Of a stretch of DNA of 51,833 bases, positions 25,712 to 33,171 are shown in pieces (position 1 is the first letter of the stretch; each line of letters starts with the position of its first letter). Source of the DNA: a bacterium (GTDB lineage: Bacteria > Patescibacteriota > Saccharimonadia > Saccharimonadales > Saccharimonadaceae); the NCBI GenBank assembly GCA_030530485.1, contig JAUMUX010000006.1, forward strand, positions 1-51,833, in the 5' to 3' direction. Below the pieces are notes generated by a model. The model saw only the letters and a program-made list of their open reading frames with translations. It was not told the DNA's origin and did not search any database. A program made the position numbers and the translations under genes.

Positions 25712-26755
25712 TTAGATTTCGAGCGGTTCTTGTTCGATTTCGAAACCAAATTTATCCTTAACCGCCTGCTGAATTTCTGCCCGTGCGCGCGCCAAATCTT
25801 GGTAATTTTGCGCCGAGATATTCGTTAAAATCAGCGCATTTTTATCGTGCGGGCGCATTCCGTGAATAATTTTGCCGCGCAACCCGGCATTATCAATCAG
25901 CCAGCCAGTCGGGATTTTCCATTTTTCGCTCTCTTCGAAAATCGGCGCCTCAGGGAATCGTTTTCGAAAATCATTCGCTTCATTTTTCGAAAGCTCCACA
26001 TTTTTAAAGAAGCTGCCTGCGCTTGGAATTTCTCGCGGCTCCGGCAATTTTTCTTTTCGAAGATATATCACCGCACGCATAATATCTAGCGGAGTTGCCG
26101 TTTCTGGATTGATGTTTTTCTGAGCAAAATATTCCGCCACCGAAAAATAAAGTGGAATTTTTTGTTGCTTTTTCGAAAGCTTTAGCTTAACTGCGGTGAT
26201 AAAATATTTACCAAAAGCAGTGGTGCGAAAAATGCTCGTGCGATAGCCAAGCTGGCAATCCTCTTTCGAAAACTCTTCCATCTCCCCAGTTTCCAGATTA
26301 AGCGCCTCGCAACCCTCAAAAATCGCCACCGTTTCTTGTCCATAAGCGCCCACATTTTGAACTGGCAAAGCGCCCACCGTACCGGGAATCAGCGCCATCG
26401 CCTCGCAGCCACTCAAGCCTTTTTCGCGCACCGCCCACTGGCAAAAATCATCCCAATTTTCCCCTGAGCCAAGCCGAAAAATCACCGATCCTTCATCTTC
26501 ATCAATCACTTCGCGGCCCAAAATTTCATTCTTTATCACCACGCCCTGAAAGCCTTCGTCGCGCACGATTGTATTGCTGCCGCCGCCCAAAATAAACAGT
26601 GGCAAATGCTGATTTTGCGCAAAGTCCAAAGCCTGTTGCGCCTGCGCTAAATTATTCACTTTCGCCAAAAAACGCGCACCACCGCCAAGCCGCATCGTGG
26701 TCATTTCGCCCAGATTAACATTTTCTAAAATTTCAAGATTTCTAAACATTACCAT
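25712..26755 (-). CDS. murB: UDP-N-acetylenolpyruvoylglucosamine reductase MurB
   Basis: FAD enzyme reducing the enolpyruvyl group to make UDP-MurNAc, step 2 of peptidoglycan precursor synthesis. FAD-binding LGGGSNTIV and IPGTVGALPVQNVGAYG are clear. The active-site GYRTSIFR, SAGSFFKN and final HDKNALIL region are present. Length is 347 residues, fitting type I MurB. The ATG at 26755 is preferred over the next ATG because TATAAT (plus-strand 26762-26767) ends exactly 6 nt upstream, so the mRNA is predicted leaderless. murA lies a few kb away in a separate unit. Confidence 0.96.
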   Translation of the reverse strand: MVMFRNLEILENVNLGEMTTMRLGGGARFLAKVNNLAQAQQALDFAQNQHLPLFILGGGSNTIVRDEGFQGVVIKNEILGREVIDEDEGSVIFRLGSGENWDDFCQWAVREKGLSGCEAMALIPGTVGALPVQNVGAYGQETVAIFEGCEALNLETGEMEEFSKEDCQLGYRTSIFRTTAFGKYFITAVKLKLSKKQQKIPLYFSVAEYFAQKNINPETATPLDIMRAVIYLRKEKLPEPREIPSAGSFFKNVELSKNEANDFRKRFPEAPIFEESEKWKIPTGWLIDNAGLRGKIIHGMRPHDKNALILTNISAQNYQDLARARAEIQQAVKDKFGFEIEQEPLEI

Positions 26756-26804
26756 ATCAAGATTATATCACAAGACGAATAATAAACGCAAGTTTTCGAA
26801 GCCA

Positions 26805-26826
26805 AAATAAAAAGCCCGAAGGCTTT
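26805..26826 (-). terminator. Terminator after tRNA-Arg(TCG)
   Basis: AAAGCC/GGCTTT stem around CGAA, with a T-run on the minus strand. Confidence 0.8.
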
Positions 26827-26839
26827 CGAAAATCGTATT

Positions 26840-26916
26840 TGGTACACCCGGCAAGATTCGAACTTGCAACCGCTTGGTTCGAAGCCAAGTACTCTATCCA
26901 GTTGAGCTACGGGTGC
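26840..26916 (-). tRNA. tRNA-Arg (TCG)
   Basis: 77 nt with encoded CCA. The acceptor GCACCCG (plus-strand 26910-26916) pairs with CGGGTGT. The anticodon arm is CTTGG-CTTCGAA-CCAAG, giving UCG. A minus-strand -10 (TGATATAAT) lies just upstream. Confidence 0.96.
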
Positions 26917-26957
26917 TTATGTAGCTATTATATCATAAGCAACCCGTTTTGTGAAGT

Positions 26958-28544
26958 CTAATTTTCAACTAAAAATTTCTGAATCAAATAGCGATTCGCC
27001 CCCGTAATTGGGTCTTTATAAGTTTCTTGCTGCACCATTTTCCAACTCGAATCGAGCGGCTCTTTCTCAGTGTCGCCGTAATTATAAACCACCCAAACTG
27101 CCGAATATTTTTTCGAAAAATCAGCAATATTGGTGATTTTATGCTGATTGTCATCTTCCAGCATTTTCAGCGAACCAATCGAATAATCTTGGCTTGAATC
27201 TATAAACCACACTGAATTTTTGGCGGTAGAATATTGCGCCAATTCGTAATAGAAATAGCCTGATTCCGCGATAATCGGCTCATCAGGTTGCGCTAATTGG
27301 TGAATTCGCTCAACCATTTGGCGAGTTTGGGTAGTCGAATTTGAGCTTTTCGAAAATCCAGTTTGGCGATTAATTTCGAAAATGCCGTAGCCAAAAGTAA
27401 TCACCAGTAGCAGCGCCAGCACTTTCGCCAAAAGTCGCTCTTTTTGCCAAGCTTTGGCGATTAAAATTCCTAAAAATAGCGCCATGAAAATCAAGCCAAA
27501 AAGCACATATCGGTCGACAAAAATCGACCTCTTAAGCACCGAGCTGGCGACGAATAAAACCGCGGCGGGCAAAAATGAAAGCGTGCCGATAAACGCCAAA
27601 TTTTGTTTTTCGGCTTTCGAAATTCCCCGATTTTTCGAAATTAGATAAATCGAAATGCCGATAATCGCGAATATTGCCAAACACCACAACGCCTTCAAAT
27701 CCCCCGAATTAACGAAGGTGAAGAAATTCGAAATGTAGTTTGGCAAGGTGTTAAATGTGACGTCGGGAATCCAAAATCCAGCTTGCACGGTGGCAGTTTG
27801 AATCAAGAAGAATGGAATCCACGGCAAAAAGCCAACCACCACCCAAGCGTTCAGCGCAAACCATTTTTCGCTAAAGAATCTTTGCAGCCAGTTTCGAATT
27901 CCTTTTTTACCTTTTCGAAAATCTTTTCGAAGCATCCACGCGCGCCACAGCCAAAGCGTAATCAGCACAATGCCCGAAAGGTATTGTGTCCAGATACCCA
28001 GAAGTGAAGCCAGCACGAAAATAATTCGCCATTTTTTCTGGTTTTTTTCGGAATTTTGCGCGTGGTAGATTTCGAAAAATGCCCGAATTGCAATTAGCGC
28101 AAAAAACGCCACCAGCATATACATTCGCATTTCTTGCGAATATCGAATAAACATTGGCGAAATCGCCAAGAAGAAGGTGGAAACACCAGCAATTCGCACC
28201 GATTTAAAAATGCGCTTAATCAAATAAAATGCCAAAATCAAAGTTAGCGCACCGAAGAAAACCGACATCGAGCGCAAGGCAAAATCGCTCGTGCCGAAGA
28301 AAAAGCTCCAAACTTTCAGCGCAAAATAATAAAGCGGCGGGTGAACATCTACCGAGGTGTAGTGCCAGATTTGCGCAAAATCGTGGCGAATGATGTAAGC
28401 CGAGAATGCTTCGTCGAACCATATCGAAGCTGCACCGAGCGTGGGTAAAGTCAGCGCCAAAAATAGCGCCAAAATTCCACCCAAGCTCGCCAATTCGATT
28501 TCCTTATTTTCTCGTTTTCGGGTAAAAAGTTTAAGCATTTTCAT
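26958..28544 (-). CDS. GT39/ArnT-type multispanning glycosyltransferase
   Basis: 528 residues with roughly ten to twelve hydrophobic helices and a C-terminal exterior domain. The first loop contains WFDEAFSAY, the acidic motif typical of the PMT/ArnT GT-C fold. It is followed by DVHPPLYY, another hallmark. Such enzymes move a sugar from a polyprenyl-phosphate carrier to protein or lipid outside the membrane. The substrate cannot be told here; glycosylation of surface or pilin proteins is plausible. Its TAGAAT -10 (plus-strand 28551-28556) ends 6 nt before the ATG and sits 1 bp past the glyA stop codon: leaderless. Confidence 0.83.
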   Translation of the reverse strand: MKMLKLFTRKRENKEIELASLGGILALFLALTLPTLGAASIWFDEAFSAYIIRHDFAQIWHYTSVDVHPPLYYFALKVWSFFFGTSDFALRSMSVFFGALTLILAFYLIKRIFKSVRIAGVSTFFLAISPMFIRYSQEMRMYMLVAFFALIAIRAFFEIYHAQNSEKNQKKWRIIFVLASLLGIWTQYLSGIVLITLWLWRAWMLRKDFRKGKKGIRNWLQRFFSEKWFALNAWVVVGFLPWIPFFLIQTATVQAGFWIPDVTFNTLPNYISNFFTFVNSGDLKALWCLAIFAIIGISIYLISKNRGISKAEKQNLAFIGTLSFLPAAVLFVASSVLKRSIFVDRYVLFGLIFMALFLGILIAKAWQKERLLAKVLALLLVITFGYGIFEINRQTGFSKSSNSTTQTRQMVERIHQLAQPDEPIIAESGYFYYELAQYSTAKNSVWFIDSSQDYSIGSLKMLEDDNQHKITNIADFSKKYSAVWVVYNYGDTEKEPLDSSWKMVQQETYKDPITGANRYLIQKFLVEN

Positions 28545-28556
28545 GATTTTATTCTA

Positions 28557-29828
28557 TCACACTTCGCTCGGCAATGGAAATTTCAGTGCAAAATTTCGTA
28601 CTTCTTTTTTAATTTCCGCCAGTTTTTCAGGGTTTTCACGATTTTCAATCGCCAACTTCATCCATTCCGCGATTTTTTTCATCTCGGCTTCTTTCATCCC
28701 ACGCGAAGTAATCGCTGGCGTGCCGAGGCGAATGCCGCTTGGCGTGAACATCGGCAAAGTGTCGTTCGGAATTGAATTGGCGTTCAGGGTCAAACCAATG
28801 GCGTCCAACGCGCGCTCCGCAACCTTGCCGTCAATCCCAAAGCTCGAATAAACATCCGCCAAAATAAGGTGATTTTTAGTGCCGCCCGTCACCAATTTAA
28901 AGCCTCTTTTCGCAAGCTCCTGCGCCAAAACTTGCGCGTTTTTCACCACTTGCTCGGCGTAAATTTTAAATTCTGGCTGAAGCGCCTCGTAAAACGCCAC
29001 CGCTTTTGCCGCAATCGAATGCATTTGCGGGCCACCTTGTGTGCCAGGAAAAACACTACGGTCAATTAACGTTGGCAAATTTTCAAGCGTCTTTTCGGGT
29101 TTTTTGAGCGGATTACCCACTTTACCTTTCGAAAGAATCATTCCACCGCGCGGCCCACGCAGAGTTTTGTGTGTTGTGGTAGTTACAACATGAAAACCGT
29201 AATCGAAAGGATTTTTCGAAACTCCGCCCGCAATCAAGCCCGCAATGTGTGCCACGTCCGCCATCAGCAAGGCGCCGTGTTTCTTACCAATTTCAGCAAT
29301 GCGCGCGTAATCAATTTCGCCAGGATAAGCCGAAAATCCCGCCAGAATAATTTTAGGTTTGTGTTTTGCGGCTAATTCTTCAATCTGAGCGTAATCAATT
29401 TCACCATTTCCAGCCAAGCCATAACGCACGAAATTATAAATCTTTCCGCTACGCGTCACTGGCGAGCCGTGCGTCAAATGCCCACCTTGCGCTAAATCCA
29501 TCCCAAGAACCGTGTCGCCAACTTCCAGCCAAGCATTATAAACCGCCTCGTTTGCATTCGCGCCACTGTGCGGCTGAACATTCGCGTGGTTGGCGCCAAA
29601 AAGCTCTTTCGCGCGCGCAATCGCCAAACTTTCCACCGTGTCGGTATTTTCCTGACCGCCATAATAGCGCTTGCCTGGGTAGCCTTCCGAATATTTATTG
29701 GTTAAAACTGAGCCCAGCGCCGCCAAAACCTCTCGCGAAACGTAATTTTCACTCGGAATCAGCTCCAATCCTTCATTCTGGCGAATCTCTTCTTTTTCAA
29801 TCGCATCAAAAATTTTCTCATCAAACAT
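28557..29828 (-). CDS. glyA: Serine hydroxymethyltransferase
   Basis: PLP enzyme converting serine and tetrahydrofolate to glycine and methylene-tetrahydrofolate. The PLP lysine is K221 in [14 protein letters not shown]. Also visible are LIPSENYVS near the N-terminus, [10 protein letters not shown], and [10 protein letters not shown] with the PLP aspartate. Length is 423 residues, normal. Unlike most neighbours it has a real leader with GAGGAG before the ATG. The -10 (plus-strand 29893-29898) is of TGATATAAT type. Works with folD. Confidence 0.97.
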   Translation of the reverse strand: MFDEKIFDAIEKEEIRQNEGLELIPSENYVSREVLAALGSVLTNKYSEGYPGKRYYGGQENTDTVESLAIARAKELFGANHANVQPHSGANANEAVYNAWLEVGDTVLGMDLAQGGHLTHGSPVTRSGKIYNFVRYGLAGNGEIDYAQIEELAAKHKPKIILAGFSAYPGEIDYARIAEIGKKHGALLMADVAHIAGLIAGGVSKNPFDYGFHVVTTTTHKTLRGPRGGMILSKGKVGNPLKKPEKTLENLPTLIDRSVFPGTQGGPQMHSIAAKAVAFYEALQPEFKIYAEQVVKNAQVLAQELAKRGFKLVTGGTKNHLILADVYSSFGIDGKVAERALDAIGLTLNANSIPNDTLPMFTPSGIRLGTPAITSRGMKEAEMKKIAEWMKLAIENRENPEKLAEIKKEVRNFALKFPLPSEV

Positions 29829-29934
29829 CGTTAAAAATCTCCTCTTAAATTTAATCTGTTGGGTGGAAAATTTTCGCTATATCATAAACTCCATTATATC
29901 ATATCCGCCAAAAATATAAAATCCTTGCATTAAA

Positions 29935-29952
29935 TATATCATAAGTGATATA
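29935..29952. promoter_or_regulatory. 7-bp inverted repeat overlapping the HTH-murA promoter
   Basis: TATATCA (29935-29941) and TGATATA (29946-29952) with a 4-bp spacer cover the -10 box TATAAT (29949-29954). TATATCATA also recurs at 29878 and 29895 in the glyA side of the same intergenic region. It is a candidate operator for the HTH domain encoded by the gene itself. Confidence 0.5.
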
Positions 29953-29961
29953 ATCATAAGT

Positions 29962-31491
29962 ATGAAGACAGAACAAGCATATCTCGAAAAAATTGGACAT
30001 TTAATTCAAGATTCGCGAATTAATCGCGGCTGGACGCAGGCAGAATTAGCCGAAAAAATCGGTAGTTCGCAAAGCGCTATCAATCGAATCGAAAGCGGCA
30101 GACAGAATATCACTCTCGAAATGCTCGCCCGCATTTCAGAGGAGCTTTCGAGCGAAATCATATCTGTTAATGCGCAAAAAAAGACCAATTTTCGCGTCTA
30201 TGGTGAGCGTGAACTTTCGGGCGAGATTGAAGTTAAAACTTCAAAAAATGCGGCGGTTGGCTTGCTCTGCGCGTCGCTTTTGAATAAGGGCAAAACTACC
30301 CTTCGGCACGTTGCGCGCATTGAAGAAGTTAATCGAATTATTGAAGTGCTCAATTCGATTGGCGTTAAAACTCGCTGGCTAAATGAACAAAACGACCTCG
30401 AAATTACACCACCCAGCGAATTGAATTTTCGAAATATGGATATTACTGCCGCGAAAAGAACTCGCAGCATTCTGATGTTCCTCGGCCCGCTTCTACATCA
30501 ATATTCGAAATTCGAAATTCCTTTTTCGGGCGGTTGCAACCTTGGCACGCGCACGGTTGAACCTCACCTTTCTGGACTAAAGCATTTTGGCTCAAGCGTC
30601 GTGGCGCAAAGCGATTTTTATGAAGTTTATAATCAGCCGCAAACTGTCGAAAAGCCGATTATCCTTACTGAGCGCGGCGATACCACAACCGAAAATGTCA
30701 TTATGGCGGCGGCGCTTTCTGGTCAAAAAATCACCATTCGCAACGCCAGCCCAAACTATATGGTGCAAGATTTATGTTTCTTTTTGGAAGAGCTTGGCGT
30801 GCAAGTCGAAGGAATTGGCACCACCACGCTTACCGTTCACGGTGTTAAAAAAATCGAAAAAGATGTGGAATATTTTGTGAGCGAAGACCCGATTGAAGCG
30901 ATAACTTTCGTGGCGGTTGCGCTGGTGACAAATTCTGAAATCACCATCAAGCGCGCGCCGGCAGAATTTGTCGAATTAGAGCTTGCGACGCTCGAAAATA
31001 TGGGCGCGAATTTCGAAATCAGCCCCGAATATCTTTCGCTCAATCAGCGCACGCGCCTCATTGATATTGTTGTGAAAAAATCTACACTTTCTGCGCCAAA
31101 AGACAAGCTCCACGCGCTGCCTTTCCCTGGTATCAATATGGATAACCTGCCGTTTTTGGGGTTAATCGCCACCATGGCGAAAGGTCGCACACTTTTGCAC
31201 GACTGGAGCTACGAAAACCGCGCGATTTATTTCACCGAGCTTTCCAAACTCAACGCGCAAATCGAAATGGTCGACCCACACCGCGTTTATATCACCGGCC
31301 CAACCCGCTGGAAGCCCGCCGACGTGGTGGCGCCACCAGCTTTGCGACCAAGCGTCGTGGTGCTGATTGCAATGCTCGCCGCCCCTGGAATTTCCACCTT
31401 GCGCGATGTTTACAACATCAATCGCGGTTATGAAGATTTCGCCGAACGACTCAATTCTCTCGGCGCCCAAATCGAAACCATCACAATTTAG
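29962..31491 (+). CDS. murA: MurA-type enolpyruvyl transferase with N-terminal XRE helix-turn-helix
   Basis: 509 residues, a fusion. Residues about 8-65 form an XRE/Cro-type DNA-binding domain (WTQAELAEKIGSSQSAINRIESG). Residues 78-509 form an EPSP-synthase-like MurA domain that transfers enolpyruvate to UDP-GlcNAc, the first committed peptidoglycan step. Catalytic-type residues are kept: K95-N96 in TSKNAA, C192 in GGCNLGTRTVEPH (the fosfomycin-target position), and the aspartate in FPGINMDN. ARPVD of typical MurA is changed to TRTVE. TATAAT ends 7 nt before the ATG, so it is leaderless. The fusion suggests the enzyme may sense precursor levels and regulate transcription, perhaps its own. Confidence 0.9.
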   Translation: MKTEQAYLEKIGHLIQDSRINRGWTQAELAEKIGSSQSAINRIESGRQNITLEMLARISEELSSEIISVNAQKKTNFRVYGERELSGEIEVKTSKNAAVGLLCASLLNKGKTTLRHVARIEEVNRIIEVLNSIGVKTRWLNEQNDLEITPPSELNFRNMDITAAKRTRSILMFLGPLLHQYSKFEIPFSGGCNLGTRTVEPHLSGLKHFGSSVVAQSDFYEVYNQPQTVEKPIILTERGDTTTENVIMAAALSGQKITIRNASPNYMVQDLCFFLEELGVQVEGIGTTTLTVHGVKKIEKDVEYFVSEDPIEAITFVAVALVTNSEITIKRAPAEFVELELATLENMGANFEISPEYLSLNQRTRLIDIVVKKSTLSAPKDKLHALPFPGINMDNLPFLGLIATMAKGRTLLHDWSYENRAIYFTELSKLNAQIEMVDPHRVYITGPTRWKPADVVAPPALRPSVVVLIAMLAAPGISTLRDVYNINRGYEDFAERLNSLGAQIETITI

Positions 31492-31495
31492 CCTC

Positions 31496-31522
31496 AAACC
31501 TCGGAACTTTTCCGGGGTTTTT
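31496..31522 (+). terminator. Terminator of HTH-murA
   Basis: 9-bp stem AAACCTCGG/CCGGGGTTT (one G-U), then TT. Confidence 0.8.
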
Positions 31523-31532
31523 CGAAAATAAA

Positions 31533-31565
31533 AAATCGCGCTTCGAATTTCGAAAACGCGAATTT
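31533..31565 (-). terminator. Probable terminator of tRNA-His
   Basis: On the minus strand, CGCG-based stem with one mismatch followed by TTTTTTATTTT. Confidence 0.6.
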
Positions 31566-31576
31566 AGATAATTTCT

Positions 31577-31654
31577 TGGGGTGAATGATGGGATTTGAAC
31601 CCACGGCCTCCGGTGCCACAAACCGGCGCTCTAACCAACTGAGCTACAATCACC
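31577..31654 (-). tRNA. tRNA-His (GTG)
   Basis: Anticodon arm CCGGT-TTGTGGC-ACCGG gives GUG. The extra G at position -1 (plus-strand C 31654) opposite C73 is the histidine identity mark. CCA is encoded. There is one U-U mismatch at pair 5:68 in the acceptor stem. Promoter on the minus strand: TTGATT, 17 bp, TAAAAT. Confidence 0.95.
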
Positions 31655-31696
31655 ACAGCTCTTCAATTTTACCACAGCTTAGCGCAAAAATCAACT

Positions 31697-32137
31697 TTAG
31701 AATTTTGGGCGAATCGGTGGCGCAAAGTTTGGTTTGGCGGCTGCTGGCGAAGGACTTGGCGCCGAGCTAAAACCTGCCATACCGCTCTGCGAGATATTCG
31801 CAAAATCCGCCTCGTATTTTTTGGGCTGATGTAGATTTTCACGCTTTAGCGGATTATCTGGCGCTTCAATTTTGGCTGAAATTTCACGCCGCTGACGAAT
31901 TTCATCGAGCGCCGAGTTCGCCAAACGCGAAACTTCCGAATGCCGAATCCGCTGCTGAGCAATTTTCGAATAACGATAACCCCGCACTTTCGAATTTCGA
32001 TTTTCTGCCGCCAAGCGGTCGCTAAAACTGCGCGAACTCGCCGCACCAAATCGCCGCCCACTTTGCGCCTTCGCATAACCACTGGAGTGCGCCACTTCGT
32101 CCAAATTCGCACGCGTGATATACTCGTTCATTTTCAT
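31697..32137 (-). CDS. Small basic protein of unknown function
   Basis: 146 residues, rich in Arg, Ser and Ala, with a Pro-rich tail. No membrane helix, signal peptide or known domain. The predicted structure is helical in the middle (VSRLANSALDEIRQRREISAK). A TAAAAT (plus-strand ATTTTA 32144-32149) lies 6 nt before the ATG, the same leaderless arrangement as in well-supported genes. This is the best evidence that the frame is real. It could be a nucleic-acid-binding or packaging protein, but I cannot assign a role. Confidence 0.65.
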   Translation of the reverse strand: MKMNEYITRANLDEVAHSSGYAKAQSGRRFGAASSRSFSDRLAAENRNSKVRGYRYSKIAQQRIRHSEVSRLANSALDEIRQRREISAKIEAPDNPLKRENLHQPKKYEADFANISQSGMAGFSSAPSPSPAAAKPNFAPPIRPKF

Positions 32138-32217
32138 AATTCGATTTTAACATAAGCCTTTAAAAAAATAAAGTTAACGCTTGAAATTTGATTTCTGCTC
32201 TGCTATAATGAAAACAT

Positions 32218-32292
32218 GCGGGCGTCGTATAACGGCTAATATACCTGCCTTCCAAGCAAGTGATGAGAGTTCGATTCTCTCCGCCCGCACCA
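32218..32292 (+). tRNA. tRNA-Gly (TCC)
   Basis: Acceptor GCGGGCG/CGCCCGC with encoded CCA. The anticodon loop CTTCCAA gives UCC. One C-A mismatch in the anticodon stem. Promoter TGCTATAAT with -10 at 32204-32209. Confidence 0.94.
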
Positions 32293-32314
32293 TTTGATCT
32301 TTTTTGTTTTAGTG

Positions 32315-32339
32315 AAAGCCTCCCTCTGTGGAGGTTTTT
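32315..32339 (+). terminator. Terminator of tRNA-Gly
   Basis: CCTCC/GGAGG stem extended by A-T pairs, then TTTTT. Confidence 0.8.
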
Positions 32340-32378
32340 GCTTTTTGGCAATTTTTTTGATATAATTATTTCAGGTAC

Positions 32379-32455
32379 GCCCCCGTAGCTCAGTGGATTA
32401 GAGTAAGAGGTTTCTACCCTCGTGGCCGTAGGTTCGAATCCTACCGGGGGTACCA
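32379..32455 (+). tRNA. tRNA-Arg (TCT)
   Basis: Acceptor GCCCCCG/CGGGGGT, anticodon loop TTTCTAC giving UCU, encoded CCA, and a TATAAT shortly upstream. The next gene starts 7 nt after the CCA. Confidence 0.93.
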
Positions 32456-32462
32456 AAATTAT

Positions 32463-32979
32463 ATGGAAGGAATTATTTTAATACTTGTAGTGGTGCTGGC
32501 GGTTTTTCTTTTAACCGTCTTTTTTGGTGCGCCCTATGTGCCCAGCCATCGCGCCGATTTAATCAAACTTTTTCGCGAGCTTAACTGGCCAAAAAAACGC
32601 TGTTTTGGTCGATATTGGCTCGGGCGATGGTGCTGTTTTGAAGGTGGCAAGTGAATTTAAGGTTCGAAATATCGGTTTCGAAATCAACCCATTTTTAGTG
32701 ATTTTTTCGAAAATCCGCCTACGCCATTTTCGAAATTCGAAAACCATTTTGGCGAATTTTTGGCACGCTTTTCCGCTTGAAAAAGTTTCGCATTTTTATG
32801 TTTTTGGCCACAGTTCACGTATGGCAAAAATCTACCAGCTTGCCCAAAATCAAGCCAACTTTCAACAATCGCCAATTATTTTGATTAGCTATGGTTTTGA
32901 AATCCCCAATCAATCCTTTCAGCAAAAAATCGGGGCGCATTTTATTTACGAAATTACGCCCGATTTACAAAAAAATTAA
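32463..32979 (+). pseudogene. Class I SAM methyltransferase, interrupted by a one-base frameshift
   Basis: The first part (from 32463) encodes an N-terminal membrane helix and FGAPYVPSHRADLIKLFRELNW. The frame then breaks at a run of seven A (32591-32597). Removing one A restores a single ~171-residue frame continuing into VDIGSGDGAVLKVASEF, the SAM-binding motif I of class I methyltransferases. The second part runs to 32979. The gene starts 7 nt after tRNA-Arg. Function could be a small membrane-tethered methyltransferase. Either a sequencing error in the homopolymer, a real mutation, or slippage at the A-run explains it. Confidence 0.8.
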
Positions 32980-33026
32980 AATCACCCTTTATTTTTCACT
33001 TTTTTTGTGCTATAATTTGATTATTC

Positions 33027-33103
33027 GGGCCAGTAGCTCAGCTGGTTAGAGCACCTGCCTCTTAAGCAGGGTGTCGAGGGTTCGAGCCCCTCCTGGCCCT
33101 CCA
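33027..33103 (+). tRNA. tRNA-Lys (CTT)
   Basis: Acceptor GGGCCAG/CTGGCCC, anticodon arm CCTGC-CTCTTAA-GCAGG giving CUU, encoded CCA. Promoter TGCTATAAT at 33008-33016. Confidence 0.96.
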
Positions 33104-33116
33104 ATTTCGAAAAATT

Positions 33117-33150
33117 AAATCAGCGAATGTCGTCAATTCGCTGATTTTTA
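33117..33150. terminator. Bidirectional terminator after tRNA-Lys and the ClpC-like gene
   Basis: 11-bp stem AAATCAGCGAA (33117-33127)/TTCGCTGATTT (33137-33147), T-run. Confidence 0.88.
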
Positions 33151-33171
33151 TTTTGCTTTTATAGCTTAAGC

